A stretch of DNA of 64,000 bases from Reyranella sp. (lineage in GTDB: Bacteria; Pseudomonadota; Alphaproteobacteria; Reyranellales; Reyranellaceae): NCBI RefSeq assembly GCF_017305915.1, contig NZ_JAFKJN010000007.1, positions 186,001-250,000 on the forward strand. Direction: 5' to 3'. The notes beneath the pieces were generated by a model. It ran no database searches and was not told where the DNA came from. It saw only the letters and a list, made by a program, of their open reading frames with translations. The translations under genes and the position numbers were made by a program. Shown here piece after piece: positions 42,097-51,619 of this stretch (within the stretch, counting starts at the first letter, position 1; each line of letters begins with the position of its first letter).

Positions 42097-44025
42097 CTAG
42101 GCGGCGCGCTTGCCGCCGCCCGATTTCGTCGCCTTGGCGATGTTGCGGGCCATCCGGCGGGTCTCGCGCGCGGCGCGGGCGTCCTTCTGGTCCTCCTCGT
42201 CGAACAGCGAGGCGAGCTGCTCCATCATCGTGCCGCCGAGCTGGTCGGCGTCGACGATGGTGACGGCGCGGCGGTAATAGCGCGTGACGTCGTGGCCGAT
42301 GCCGATGGCGATCAGCTCGACCGGCGAGCGCGTCTCGATCCAGTCGATGACGTCGCGCAGGTGGCGTTCCAGGTAGTTGCCGGGGTTGACCGACAGCGTC
42401 GAATCGTCGACCGGCGCGCCGTCGGAGATCACCATCATGATCTTGCGCTCTTCGGTGCGCGGCAGCAGGCGGTTGTGCGCCCACAACAGCGCCTCGCCGT
42501 CGATGTTCTCCTTGAGGATGCCCTCGCGCAGCATCAGGCCGAGGTTCTTGCGGGCGCGTCGCCACGGCGCGTCGGCCGGCTTGTAGATGATGTGGCGCAG
42601 GTCGTTGAGGCGGCCCGGGTTGGCCGGCTTGCCGGCGGCGAGCCACTGCTCGCGACTCTGGCCACCCTTCCAGGCGCGGGTGGTGAAGCCCAGGATCTCG
42701 ACCTTGACGCCGCAGCGCTCGAGCGTGCGGGCCAGGATGTCGGCGCTCATCGCCGCCACCGTGATCGGCCGGCCGCGCATCGAGCCCGAATTGTCGATCA
42801 GCAGCGACACCACGGTGTCGCGGAAGTTGGTGTCCTTCTCGACCTTGTAGGACAGCGAATGCATGGGGTTGGTGACGATGCGCGTCAGCCGCGCCGCATC
42901 GAGCATGCCCTCGTCGAGGTCGAACTCCCAGGAGCGGTTCTGCTGCGCCATCAGCCGGCGCTGCAGGCGGTTGGCGAGCTTGCCGATCACGCCCTGCAGA
43001 TGGTTGAGCTGCTGGTCGAGATGGTTGCGCAGGCGGCCGAGCTCCTCGGCGTCGCACAGCTGGTCGGCGTCGACGATCTCGTCGAACTTCTGCGTGTAGG
43101 GATGGTACTGCTGGCCGAGCGGCTCGTTGCTGAGCGCTCCCGGCGGCAGCCACGGACGCTCGGCGCGGCCCGGCTCCTCCTCGTCGCCCGAGCCCATCTG
43201 CATCTCGGTCTGGGCCTGGTCGGCGGTGGTCTCCGAGGCGTCTTCCTGCTCCGACGCGTCCTCGGTTTCCTCGCCCTGGGCGCCGTAGCCCTGGCTCTCG
43301 CTGGAATCGCTCTGGTCGTCGCCGGTCTCGTTCGACTGGCCGTCGGCGTTCTCCTGGTCCTGACTGTCCTCCTGGTCCTCGTCCTGCAGGTCCGACGATT
43401 CGTCGCCGAGCTTGAGGTCGCGGATCAGCTGGCGCGCGGCGCGCGCGAATGCGTCCTGGTTGCCGAGCGTCTCCTTGAGCTTCTGGAAGTCGCGGCCGGC
43501 GGCGGCTTCGACGTCGGCGCGCCACATGTCGACCATCGCCTTGGCCGACTCGGGCGGCTGCGCGCCCAGAAGCTGCTCGCGCGCGATCAGGCTGATCACG
43601 TCGGCGATCGGCGCATCGTCCTTGTTCTTGACCCGGGCATGGCCGCGCTGGTCGGAGCGCTGGCGCCACAGGGCCGAAAGGTTGTCGGCGACGCCGGCCA
43701 TGCGGCGGGCGCCCAGCGCCTCGACGCGGACCTGCTCGACCGCCTCGAAGATCGCCCGGGCGGTCTCGCCGCGCGGCACGCGGCGCAGGTGCATCTTGCG
43801 ATCGTGATGGCGCAGCTTCAGCGCCATCGAATCGGCCTCGCCGCGCACGCGGCTCACGTCCTCCACGGGGAGGTCGCGGGCGGGCACGGTGATGCGCGCT
43901 TCCTGCCCGAGCAGCGAGCCGCCGTCGGGCACGAACGAGACGTTGACGTCCTTCTTCGAGATCGCCCGCATCGTGGTCGCGGTGACCCGACGGAACTCCT
44001 CGATCGGCGTGGTGTCCTTGGCCAT
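42097..44025 (-). CDS. cobT: Cobaltochelatase subunit CobT
   Basis: This 642-residue protein works with CobS and CobN to insert cobalt into hydrogenobyrinate diamide in aerobic B12 synthesis. The N-terminal part starts [20 protein letters not shown] long acidic Gln/Glu/Asp/Ser-rich linker spans about 205-275. The C-terminal vWA-like domain has the metal-ion site [16 protein letters not shown] and [15 protein letters not shown], then the closing strand [11 protein letters not shown]. It is 10 nt after cobS on the same strand. No cobN or other cob gene is in the window. Confidence 0.95.
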   Translation of the reverse strand: MAKDTTPIEEFRRVTATTMRAISKKDVNVSFVPDGGSLLGQEARITVPARDLPVEDVSRVRGEADSMALKLRHHDRKMHLRRVPRGETARAIFEAVEQVRVEALGARRMAGVADNLSALWRQRSDQRGHARVKNKDDAPIADVISLIAREQLLGAQPPESAKAMVDMWRADVEAAAGRDFQKLKETLGNQDAFARAARQLIRDLKLGDESSDLQDEDQEDSQDQENADGQSNETGDDQSDSSESQGYGAQGEETEDASEQEDASETTADQAQTEMQMGSGDEEEPGRAERPWLPPGALSNEPLGQQYHPYTQKFDEIVDADQLCDAEELGRLRNHLDQQLNHLQGVIGKLANRLQRRLMAQQNRSWEFDLDEGMLDAARLTRIVTNPMHSLSYKVEKDTNFRDTVVSLLIDNSGSMRGRPITVAAMSADILARTLERCGVKVEILGFTTRAWKGGQSREQWLAAGKPANPGRLNDLRHIIYKPADAPWRRARKNLGLMLREGILKENIDGEALLWAHNRLLPRTEERKIMMVISDGAPVDDSTLSVNPGNYLERHLRDVIDWIETRSPVELIAIGIGHDVTRYYRRAVTIVDADQLGGTMMEQLASLFDEEDQKDARAARETRRMARNIAKATKSGGGKRAA

Positions 44026-44035
44026 CAGGCCCTCG

Positions 44036-45040
44036 TCAGTGCAGCTTGCCGCCCTTGCCGCTGGACGGCGGCAACTCCCTGCCGAAGCAGCGCTGGTAGT
44101 ACTCGGCGAGCGTCGAACGCTCGACCTCGTCGCACTTGTTGAGGAAGGTCAGCCGGAAGGCAAAGCCGATGTCGCCGCCGAAGATGCGCGCGTTCTCCGC
44201 CCAGGTGATCACCGTACGCGGCGACATCACGGTCGAGATGTCGCCGGCGATGAAGCCGGCGCGGGTGAGGTCGGCCAGCGCCACCATCGCCGAGATGATC
44301 TTGCGACCGTCGTCGGTGTCGTAGGTCGGCGTCTTGGCGGCGACGATGTTCACTTCCTGGTCGTGCGGCAGGTAGTTCAGCGTCGTCACGATCGACCAGC
44401 GGTCCATCTGGCCCTGGTTGATCTGCTGCGTGCCGTGATAGAGGCCGGTCGTGTCGCCGAGGCCGACGGTGTTGGCCGTCGAGAACAGGCGGAACGACGG
44501 ATGCGGGTGGATCACCTTGTTCTGGTCGAGCAGGGTGAGCTTGCCGTCGACCTCGAGCACGCGCTGGATCACGAACATCACGTCGGCGCGGCCGGCGTCG
44601 TACTCGTCGAACACCAGCGCGGTCGGGTTCTGCAGCGCCCACGGCAGGATGCCTTCACGAAACTCGGTGACCTGCTTGCCGTCGCGCAGCACGATCGCGT
44701 CCTTGCCGATCAGGTCGATACGGGAAATGTGGCTGTCGAGGTTGACGCGCAGGCAGGGCCAGTTGAGGCGCGCCGCGACCTGCTCGATGTGGGTCGACTT
44801 GCCGGTGCCGTGATAGCCCTGGACCATGACGCGTCGGTTGAAGGCGAAGCCGGCGAGGATCGCCATCGTGGTGTCATGGTCGAAGAGGTAAGCTTCATCC
44901 ATCGCCGGCACGTGCTCGGTCGCGGTGGAGAAGGCCGGAACCTCCATGTCGGTGTCGATGCCGAACAGCTGGCGGGCGGAAACCTTGATATCCGGCATGC
45001 CCGAAACGTTCTGCCGGGCCGCGGTCGTCGTGGAAGCCAT
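44036..45040 (-). CDS. cobS: Cobaltochelatase AAA+ subunit CobS
   Basis: This 334-residue AAA+ ATPase drives cobalt insertion together with CobT. It has Walker [15 protein letters not shown] (near residue 80), Walker [18 protein letters not shown], and [20 protein letters not shown] with the sensor asparagine. The start is ATG 45040 with AGGA 7 nt upstream. An inverted repeat (AGCCCGC/GCGGGCT in the minus sense) lies 20-40 nt before the start and may be the end of the upstream J-protein transcript. Confidence 0.96.
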   Translation of the reverse strand: MASTTTAARQNVSGMPDIKVSARQLFGIDTDMEVPAFSTATEHVPAMDEAYLFDHDTTMAILAGFAFNRRVMVQGYHGTGKSTHIEQVAARLNWPCLRVNLDSHISRIDLIGKDAIVLRDGKQVTEFREGILPWALQNPTALVFDEYDAGRADVMFVIQRVLEVDGKLTLLDQNKVIHPHPSFRLFSTANTVGLGDTTGLYHGTQQINQGQMDRWSIVTTLNYLPHDQEVNIVAAKTPTYDTDDGRKIISAMVALADLTRAGFIAGDISTVMSPRTVITWAENARIFGGDIGFAFRLTFLNKCDEVERSTLAEYYQRCFGRELPPSSGKGGKLH

Positions 45041-45163
45041 CACGTGTCCTACAATACAAAGCCCGCCAAATTGCGGGCTCACATGCTATAGTCGCAGGCC
45101 GGTTTGTGCACCGCAAGCGACCAATTGCCGTGGCTGCCCTGAACAGGGCTAATTGCTCGGCGG

Positions 45164-45736
45164 CTACTCCGCGGGCAGGTGCTCCGACGCCCGCAGGGTG
45201 GAATAGGCGGCGTTGATTTCCTTCAACTTTTCTTCCGCCTCCCGGTCGCCGCCATTGGCATCGGGATGGTGGATCTTGACCAGTTCCTTGTAACGAGATT
45301 TCACGACCGCCCGGGTCAGCGGCCATGAAAGTTCAAGGACCCCCATGGCGTTGCGTTCAGCCGGCGTGAGTTGCTCGCTGCCATCCATCTTGGGCGCCGG
45401 CTTCTCGAACAGCCCGGCTTCGTTGCTAAGGTCGAGCGGGTCATGGATGCGCGGCCCGTTCGACCGCCGGCCGCCGAGCGGCCAGACTGGACGACGCCAG
45501 GTGGTGTCGGCCCGTATGTGTTGCTCGATCGCGTCGGCGTCAAGGCCCGCGAAGTAGTCCCAGCGCTTGTTGTATTCGCGGATGTGCTCGAGACAGAACC
45601 AGCGATGCAGGTCGAGCTTGTCGCGCGCGAACGGCGCACGATACGCGCCGGCCAGTCGGCAGCCCGGCGCCTCGCAGACCCTTTCGAAGGTCTGCACGCC
45701 TTCCGTCGTCAGAGGTTTGGCTCGCCGTCGCGACAT
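45164..45736 (-). CDS. J-domain (DnaJ-like) protein
   Basis: This 190-residue protein carries a C-terminal J domain (about 125-188) with ALTRAVVKSRYKELVK-like helix II (LTRAVVKSRYKELVKIHHPD) and the diagnostic HPD in HHPDANGGDREAEEKL. The N-terminal half has CEAPGCRLAGAYRAP and DLHRWFCLEHIREYN, giving a possible Cys/His metal site. It should stimulate DnaK on a particular client. It is upstream of cobS on the same strand and divergent from bolA; this neighbourhood is common in alphaproteobacteria. Confidence 0.88.
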   Translation of the reverse strand: MSRRRAKPLTTEGVQTFERVCEAPGCRLAGAYRAPFARDKLDLHRWFCLEHIREYNKRWDYFAGLDADAIEQHIRADTTWRRPVWPLGGRRSNGPRIHDPLDLSNEAGLFEKPAPKMDGSEQLTPAERNAMGVLELSWPLTRAVVKSRYKELVKIHHPDANGGDREAEEKLKEINAAYSTLRASEHLPAE

Positions 45737-45783
45737 CGGATTAATATGTGTTCAACGCAATGGGCGGGCAAGGGAGGCAAGCG

Positions 45784-46059
45784 ATGGGCGCGGTCGCAAA
45801 CGCGATTGACAACAAGCTTCGGACGCGGTTCGCGCCGACACGGCTCAATATCGAGGACGAGTCGTCGCGCCATCGCGGCCATTCGGGCTACCGCGAGGGC
45901 GGCGAATCGCACTTCCGTGTCGAAATCGTGTCGGCCGCCTTCGAAGGCAAGAACCGCGTCGCCCGCCAGCGCTTGGTCTACGAGGCCCTGAAGGATGAGC
46001 TCGCCGCCGGCCTGCACGCGCTCGCGCTGACGACCCTGACGCCGGGCGAAGACAAGTAG
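45784..46059 (+). CDS. bolA: BolA family protein
   Basis: This 91-residue protein has the BolA fold: APTRLNIEDESSRHRGHSGY, GGESHFRVEIVSAAFEGKNR and VARQRLVYEALKDELAAGLH. The conserved histidine in RGHSG and the C-terminal ALALTTLTP fit the family, which pairs with monothiol glutaredoxins in iron handling. I chose ATG 45784, which has GGGAGG 8 nt upstream, over ATG 45748. Confidence 0.93.
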   Translation: MGAVANAIDNKLRTRFAPTRLNIEDESSRHRGHSGYREGGESHFRVEIVSAAFEGKNRVARQRLVYEALKDELAAGLHALALTTLTPGEDK

Positions 46060-46070
46060 TCTCGCTTCAT

Positions 46071-46171
46071 ATTCCTCTCCCCCGCTAGGGGGAGAGGCTA
46101 GGTGAGGGGGCTTCGAAGATCGTGCGCAACCCCCTCACCCAACCTCTCCCCCTAGCGGGGGAGAGGAGAAT
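46071..46171. repeat. Long imperfect inverted repeat
   Basis: The arms 46071-46110 and 46130-46171 are near-perfect complements with a 19-nt spacer. Each arm contains its own small palindrome (CCCCCGCTAGGGGG or CCCCCTAGCGGGGG). It fills the gap between the convergent bolA and DUF2889 genes and should act as a two-way terminator or intergenic repeat. Confidence 0.85.
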
Positions 46172-46174
46172 GAC

Positions 46175-46822
46175 TTAGCCGTCGAGCTCGATTTCCTTGC
46201 CCTTTGCCGCGTCCCGCACCGCCTCGGCGTCCGGGCCGGTGTAGAACTGCGGCACCCAGCGCTTCGTCACTGCGCCGTCCGAGGCCCAGGCGTGGCAGTT
46301 GTCGATCATGTGCGGCCTGCGCTGCGGCTTGGCGGGATCGTGCGGCGCAGGCGGCTTGCCGATCTTGAGGCGATGCGCCGTCTGCAGCTCCTGCACCTTG
46401 CGCGAGCCGGCGGTCTGGAAGGCTGTCGTCGCCACCGGGCCCAGCAGCTCGACGAGGTGGGTGCAGCCATGCACGCCGCCCAGCCGCTCGCGCACCGCGC
46501 GGGTGAAGCCGGCGCCGATCCGCAGCCCGATCAGCTTCTTGAAGTTGGGCGTGATGTCGCCGCAGATGCGGTAGGGCGAGCTGTCGGTCACCGCCTCGAC
46601 ATCGACGATCGTGAAGCGGTGGTCGAGCGTCAGGCGGATCGACATGTCGTGGACATGGTCGCCGGGCTTGAGCGGCCCGCGCCATTCGTTGGCATGCTCG
46701 TAGGTCTTCTCGTCGGTGATCCGGCCCTCGATGTCGAACAGGCCGTCGTCGCGGTAGAAACCCTGGCAGGTGACCTTACGCGTGTGCAGATGCTGTCGCC
46801 CAACCGGCGGCGAAAGCGGCAT
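46175..46822 (-). CDS. DUF2889 family protein
   Basis: This 215-residue protein begins MPLSPPVGRQHLHTRKVTCQ and continues with GFYRDDGLFDIEGRITDEKT. Later parts are RLTLDHRFTIVDVEAVTDSS, the histidine-rich GGVHGCTHLVELLGPVATTA and MIDNCHAWASDGAVTKRW. These are hallmarks of DUF2889. Function is unknown; conserved His, Cys and Asp residues could bind a metal. It follows the CorC gene on the same strand, 49 nt away. Confidence 0.85.
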   Translation of the reverse strand: MPLSPPVGRQHLHTRKVTCQGFYRDDGLFDIEGRITDEKTYEHANEWRGPLKPGDHVHDMSIRLTLDHRFTIVDVEAVTDSSPYRICGDITPNFKKLIGLRIGAGFTRAVRERLGGVHGCTHLVELLGPVATTAFQTAGSRKVQELQTAHRLKIGKPPAPHDPAKPQRRPHMIDNCHAWASDGAVTKRWVPQFYTGPDAEAVRDAAKGKEIELDG

Positions 46823-46871
46823 GGTGAAACCCTCTCGGAAATCGGTTCAGCAGGGGGCCGTCTGACGGACC

Positions 46872-48176
46872 CTAGTTGGCGGCCTGTATGGCGGCCGGGG
46901 GGACAATGCGCAACTCGGCGATGCGAGTGCCCTCGCGCTTCAGAATTTCGAACCTGAAGCCGTAAAATGCATACATCTGGCCGACTTCCGGGATCCGGCG
47001 CGCCTCGTGCAGCACCAGGCCGGCGATGGTGATGGCGACGTCCTCGGGCAGCTCCCAGCCGAACTCGCGGTTGAGGTCGCGGATCGGCACGTCGCCCTGG
47101 CTGACGAAGGTGCCGTCGTCGCGCCGGATGACGCCGCGGCGGATGGCGTCGTGCTCGTCCTCGATGTCGCCGACGATCTCCTCGATGATGTCTTCCAGCG
47201 TGACGATGCCGAGCAGCGCGCCGTACTCGTCGACCACGATGGCGAAGTGCTCGTGGCGCTGGCGGAACGCCTCGAGCTGGTCGAACAGGATCGTCGATTC
47301 CGGGATGAACCAGGGCGGCGTCATGATGTCGTCGATCTTGACTCCGGCCGGTCCGCCGGCCGCGCGCACGGCGCGGAACAGGTCCTTGGCGTGCATGACG
47401 CCGATCACGTTGTCGGCCTCGCCGCGATAGAGCGGGATGCGGGTGTAGGGCGCCGCCAGCATCTGCGACACGATCGAATCGGGCGGGCCGTCGGCGTCGA
47501 TCAGCACGACGTTGCCGCGATGGGTCATCACGTCGCCGACCGTGCGGTCGCCGAGATCGAGCACCGAGCGCAGCATCGCCTTCTCGGCCGGCGCGTCGGT
47601 GTCGGTGAGGTCGCTGCCGTGCATCTCGATGGCGCCGCGCAGCAGCTCGGCATGCTCCTCGGCGTCGGGCTTGCGATCGACGCGCACGCCCATCGCCCGC
47701 AGGAACACACGGCTGATCCAGGCGACCGCGCGCGCCGCCGGTCCGAGCAGCGACAGGCTGAACAGGATCGACGGTGCCAGGGTCAGCGCCATGCGGTCGG
47801 CCCGCAGCAGCGCCCAGGTCTTGGGCATCACCTCGGCGAAGACCACCACCAGGATGCCGACGATCACCGTCGCATAGACCACGCCGGCGGCGCCGAAGAT
47901 CGCCGTCAGCACCGCCGTGGTCAGCGACGCCGACAGGATGTTCATCACGCTGTTGCCCAGCAGCACGGCGCTCACCGCCTCGTCCTTGCGTTCGAGCAGG
48001 CGGTTGACCATCGCCGCGCGCTTGTTGCCCTGTTGGGCGAGGCGGTGCATGCGCGGCGGCGAGGCGCCGGTGATCGCCGTCTCGGCGGCCGACATGTAGG
48101 CGCTGAGCGCCAGGCACAGCAGCACCGCCGGGCCCGCCAGCCACAGCGGCAGATGAAGCGCGATTTCGTGTTCCAT
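46872..48176 (-). CDS. HlyC/CorC (CNNM) family transporter
   Basis: This 434-residue protein has an N-terminal DUF21 membrane domain (about 10-180; SAYMSAAETAITGASPPRMH and LLGNSVMNILSASLTTAVL), then a CBS pair (VGDVMTHRGNVVLIDADGPP, IDDIMTPPWFIPESTILFD) and a CorC_HlyC domain (GVIRRDDGTFVSQGDVPIRD, GLVLHEARRIPEVGQMYAFY). CNNM relatives move or sense magnesium. It follows aroB by 5 nt. Confidence 0.92.
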   Translation of the reverse strand: MEHEIALHLPLWLAGPAVLLCLALSAYMSAAETAITGASPPRMHRLAQQGNKRAAMVNRLLERKDEAVSAVLLGNSVMNILSASLTTAVLTAIFGAAGVVYATVIVGILVVVFAEVMPKTWALLRADRMALTLAPSILFSLSLLGPAARAVAWISRVFLRAMGVRVDRKPDAEEHAELLRGAIEMHGSDLTDTDAPAEKAMLRSVLDLGDRTVGDVMTHRGNVVLIDADGPPDSIVSQMLAAPYTRIPLYRGEADNVIGVMHAKDLFRAVRAAGGPAGVKIDDIMTPPWFIPESTILFDQLEAFRQRHEHFAIVVDEYGALLGIVTLEDIIEEIVGDIEDEHDAIRRGVIRRDDGTFVSQGDVPIRDLNREFGWELPEDVAITIAGLVLHEARRIPEVGQMYAFYGFRFEILKREGTRIAELRIVPPAAIQAAN

Positions 48177-48181
48177 GGGGG

Positions 48182-49300
48182 CTAGGCGGCGATCGCCTGG
48201 TCGAGGAGGCGATGCAGGTCCGCTTCCTTGACGTCGCGGCTGACGAAGGCTTTGCCGATGCCGCGCGCCAGGATGAAGGTGAGCTTGCCTGCCTCGGCTT
48301 TCTTGTCGCCGCGCATGTGCTCGATCAGCTTTCCGGCGTCCCAGGAACGATAGTTGTCGCCGCCGATAGAGCGCAGTCGCACCGGCAGCCCGATCGCTGC
48401 CAGATGTTTGCGCACGCGGACGGCATCCGGCGCGGGGCAGAGGCCGAGCGCGGCCGAGAGGTCGAAGGCCATCGCCATGCCGGCCCCCACGGCTTCGCCG
48501 TGCAGCAGGTCGGGGCCGAAGCCGGTCTCGGCTTCCAGCGCATGACCGAAAGTGTGGCCGAGATTGAGCAGCGCGCGCAGGTCGGTGGTCTCGCGTTCGT
48601 CGGCGACGACGATGCGCGCCTTGGCGCGGCAGCTCTGCTCGATGGCATAGGTGCGCTTGGCGGCATCGCCCGACAGCACGGCGGCGCCGTTGGTCTCGCA
48701 CCAGGTCCAGAAATCGGGATCGTCGATCAGGCCGTACTTGGCGACCTCGGCGTAGCCCGCCAGCAGCTCGCGCTTGGGCAACGTGTCGAGCACGTCGGTG
48801 TCGGCCAGCACCAGCTTCGGCTGGTAGAAAGCGCCGATCAGGTTCTTGCCGTGGCGGGTGTTGATGCCGGTCTTGCCGCCGACCGACGAATCGACCTGCG
48901 CCAGCAGGGTCGTCGGTATCTGGATGAAATCGACACCGCGCAGCAGGGTAGCTGCGGCGAAGCCGGTGAGATCGCCGACCACGCCGCCACCCAGCGCTAC
49001 CAGCGTCGTCTTGCGGTCGGGCCGCTGGTCGAGCAGCGCGTTCATCAGCTCGCCGAACGATTCGAACGCCTTGCTGCTTTCGCCGGCCGGCAGGATGGCG
49101 AGCGTCGCCGCGATGCCGGCCTTCTTGAAGGCCTCGTAGACGCGCGCGCCGTAGAGCGGTGCGACGGTTTCGTCGGTCACAACTATGACTCGCCGCGACG
49201 GCAGCAGGCCGGCGCTAAGGTCGCCGACGCGATCGATCAGGCCGGGACCGATCAGGATGTCGTAGCTGCGGCCGGCGAGGCTCACGGAGACGGTGGTCAT
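48182..49300 (-). CDS. aroB: 3-dehydroquinate synthase
   Basis: This 372-residue enzyme performs the second step of the shikimate pathway. It has ALGGGVVGDLTGFAAATLLR (NAD binding), GVDFIQIPTTLLAQVDSSVG, GKTGIN, and the metal histidines in LLNLGHTFGHALEAETGFG and LHGEAVGAGMAMA. Its start overlaps the aroK stop by 4 nt. Confidence 0.97.
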   Translation of the reverse strand: MTTVSVSLAGRSYDILIGPGLIDRVGDLSAGLLPSRRVIVVTDETVAPLYGARVYEAFKKAGIAATLAILPAGESSKAFESFGELMNALLDQRPDRKTTLVALGGGVVGDLTGFAAATLLRGVDFIQIPTTLLAQVDSSVGGKTGINTRHGKNLIGAFYQPKLVLADTDVLDTLPKRELLAGYAEVAKYGLIDDPDFWTWCETNGAAVLSGDAAKRTYAIEQSCRAKARIVVADERETTDLRALLNLGHTFGHALEAETGFGPDLLHGEAVGAGMAMAFDLSAALGLCPAPDAVRVRKHLAAIGLPVRLRSIGGDNYRSWDAGKLIEHMRGDKKAEAGKLTFILARGIGKAFVSRDVKEADLHRLLDQAIAA

Positions 49301-49863
49301 GCCGCGGCTCCTGCCGCCTGCGGCTCGAGATGGCGGCGCAGCGCCTCCAGCACCTGGTCGGTCGTCACTTCGGCAGGTTGGGCGGTCGATTCCACCACGA
49401 CATCGGCTTCGGCATAGACGGGGTAACGCTGGTTCATCAGGCGCTCGAGAATTTCCCGGGGATCGCCCTGGCGCAACAGCGGCCGGTGCGTCCGCTTCTT
49501 CACTCGGTCGTAGAGCACGTCGAGGTCGGCACGCAACCAGACGGTGATGGCGTGCGCGCGCATCAGCCCGCGCGTCTCGGCATCCATGTAGGCGCCGCCG
49601 CCGGTCGACAGGACGTGCGCCGGGCCGGCCAGCAGGCGGGAGATCACGCGGCGCTCGCCGTTGCGGAACTCGGTCTCGCCGAAGCGCTCGAAGAACTCCG
49701 CGATCGAGCAGCCGGCCGCGCGCTCGATCTCGTCGTCGGCGTCGACGAACGGCAGGCCGAGCCGGAGCGCCAGCCGCTTGCCGATGGCGCTCTTGCCGGC
49801 GCCCATCAGGCCGACCAGGGCGACGGTCCGCGGTACTGAAAGAGGAGGGGAAGAGGAGTCCAT
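49297..49863 (-). CDS. aroK: Shikimate kinase
   Basis: This 188-residue kinase phosphorylates shikimate. Walker A is GLMGAGKSAIGKRLA, the shikimate pocket is FVDADDEIERAAGCSIAEFF and FRNGERRVI, and VLSTGGGAYMDAETR is the GGG motif. KKRTHRPLLRQGDPREILE is the lid with the ATP-binding arginine. I chose ATG 49863, since the upstream extension shows no family similarity. Operon order is aroK-aroB-CorC. Confidence 0.96.
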   Translation of the reverse strand: MDSSSPPLSVPRTVALVGLMGAGKSAIGKRLALRLGLPFVDADDEIERAAGCSIAEFFERFGETEFRNGERRVISRLLAGPAHVLSTGGGAYMDAETRGLMRAHAITVWLRADLDVLYDRVKKRTHRPLLRQGDPREILERLMNQRYPVYAEADVVVESTAQPAEVTTDQVLEALRRHLEPQAAGAAA

Positions 49864-49953
49864 GAGGTCAGTGTCTCTGCATGTCGCCCATTCCGTCGCC
49901 TGTTTCAAGCGACCGGCCGGCGGCGATTGCCGCCTTTAGGGAGGACGGGTAGT

Positions 49954-50136
49954 TTGCGCCGCGTGCCCCTGTTCCGTCCCAAACCTCAGCTGCCGACCTT
50001 CCGTCTGGGGCCCTTCTTGATCATCCTCGTGGTCTGCGTCGTGGCCATCGGCGCGGTGGCCCTGGCCGTCTTCGAGCCGCGCCCCCCGATCAAGCATTTC
50101 GAGGTGCCGGTCCCCAATGAACGTTTCTCGCGCTAG
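49954..50136 (+). CDS. Small single-pass membrane protein, unknown
   Basis: This protein of about 60 residues has one strong membrane helix (GPFLIILVVCVVAIGAVALA) followed by a short proline-rich tail. The N-terminus is basic (RRVPLFRPKPQLPTFR), so the tail probably faces the periplasm. The TTG at 49954 has AGGGAGG 9 nt upstream; GTG 49963 is an alternative. Its end overlaps the next gene by 20 nt. I do not recognise the family. Position next to a secreted protein suggests a joint envelope role. Confidence 0.7.
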   Translation: MRRVPLFRPKPQLPTFRLGPFLIILVVCVVAIGAVALAVFEPRPPIKHFEVPVPNERFSR

Positions 50137-51619
50137 TCTGCTCGTATTGGCGCTCTTTGCAGGCGCCGTGCCGGCAGCGGCGCAGGCCCAGTTCGACGAC
50201 TTCCCCACAGGCTTTCTGCGTCCGGCCACCGGCGGCATGCCGCCGGACGCCTGGAACGGCACGTCGCTCGCCACGGCCAAGCGGCTGGTGTCGGCGCTGT
50301 CCCCGGCGCCGCGCAGCCGCGCGCTGCGCGACCTGCAGTTCAAGGTGCTGGTCAGCGAGCTGGTGACGCCCGGGGGCGACGGCGGCCCGCCGCCGGCCCT
50401 GTTCGCGCGCAAGGTCGACAAGCTCGCGGCCATGGGCGAGGGCGAGAGCCTGAACGAGATGGTGCGCGCCGCCGGCGGCTACGAGGATCCGGCGATCGCC
50501 GCCGCCACCGTCAACGCCCTGATGATGGCCGGCGAGCGCGGCGGCGCCTGCGCCATCGCCGCCAGCCATCCGATGACCGAGCCGTTCGGCCGCCGCGCGA
50601 CGGCGGCCTGCCAGGGCGGCTCCGATGGCGCTGTGTCGACCGCGGTGCTCGACGGCCCGGCCCTGGCGATGGTCGGCGCGTCGGGCGCGCGCCTGCCCGC
50701 GTCGGCGCTGCAGTCGAGCCAGCCGCCGATGATGCGCGCGCTGGTCGCCAACAAGGCGCTGCCGCTGCAGACGCGGATCGAGGTCGCCGAGCGCGGCGAG
50801 GCGGGCGCCATCATCGAGGCGACGCGGCTCAGCGACCTTTATGTCCAGGCGGTGCGCGAGAACGTCCCCTTGCCCGGACCGATGGCGCGGCGGGCGCAGC
50901 TGGTCGCGGCCGTCAGCAACGCAACCACAGGCCCCGAGATCGTCCAGTCGATCGCCGCGGTCTATGCCGAGACCCGCAACAGCCCGTTGTTCCCGACCAT
51001 CGCGCGCGCCACCGCAGCCGGGCTGCTGCGCCTGTCGCCGCAGCCGCAATTCGCGAACGTGGCACAGGAGGCGATCCGCGGATTCCTTCTCCTGGGCGAC
51101 AAGAAGCTGACCGAAGCGTGGGTCAAGCTCGCGGTCGACAATGCGCTCAACAAGAACGACCCGGTGACGATCGCAGCGCTCGACCATCTGATGCCGCTGG
51201 TCGCCGTGGCCGGCATCGACAATCCGCGCAGCCTGCCGGTCGAGACGGTCAACCGCTGGTACGGCGTGCTTCGGCGCGACGATCCCGCGCGCGCGCCGTG
51301 GCGCGGCAACCTGCTGCTCGAGCTGTTCCGCGCCACCGGCATCGACGTGCCGGCGGGCACCACGCCGCTGCCCGAGCAGCCAACCGGCGTGCGGCTGGTT
51401 GCACCACCGGCCGCGACGCTGCAGGCCTTGCAGGCCGCGGCGTCGGGACGTCGCCGCGCCGAAACGGCACTGTTGGCGGCATTGGCGCTGGGCGAGCTGC
51501 CGCTCGAGTCGCTGCATCCCGCAGCGGTCGGCACCATCGTGCGCAGCCTGCGCATCGTCGGCGAGGATGAATCGGCCCGCCAGTTCGCGATCGAAGTCGC
51601 GATCGCCGCCGGCCTGTGA
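50117..51619 (+). CDS. Secreted helical-repeat protein of unknown function
   Basis: This 500-residue protein has a signal peptide (SLLVLALFAGAVPAAAQAQF). The mature part is rich in alanine and leucine and looks like helical hairpin repeats, such as ATVNALMMAGERGGACAIAA and EAIRGFLLLGDKKLTEAWV. No catalytic motif is visible. It overlaps the small membrane protein by 20 nt and xerD by 4 nt, so all three are coupled. Such a gene beside xerD and aroK occurs in related alphaproteobacteria as far as I recall, but I know no function. Confidence 0.75.
   Translation: MNVSRASLLVLALFAGAVPAAAQAQFDDFPTGFLRPATGGMPPDAWNGTSLATAKRLVSALSPAPRSRALRDLQFKVLVSELVTPGGDGGPPPALFARKVDKLAAMGEGESLNEMVRAAGGYEDPAIAAATVNALMMAGERGGACAIAASHPMTEPFGRRATAACQGGSDGAVSTAVLDGPALAMVGASGARLPASALQSSQPPMMRALVANKALPLQTRIEVAERGEAGAIIEATRLSDLYVQAVRENVPLPGPMARRAQLVAAVSNATTGPEIVQSIAAVYAETRNSPLFPTIARATAAGLLRLSPQPQFANVAQEAIRGFLLLGDKKLTEAWVKLAVDNALNKNDPVTIAALDHLMPLVAVAGIDNPRSLPVETVNRWYGVLRRDDPARAPWRGNLLLELFRATGIDVPAGTTPLPEQPTGVRLVAPPAATLQALQAAASGRRRAETALLAALALGELPLESLHPAAVGTIVRSLRIVGEDESARQFAIEVAIAAGL

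Noticed and set aside
45041..45163. Possible riboswitch (for example cobalamin) upstream of cobS.
   Set aside because: Only two short hairpins (GCCCTG/CAGGGC and AGCCCGC/GCGGGCT) are visible; the conserved B12-box pattern is not there and the space is too short.
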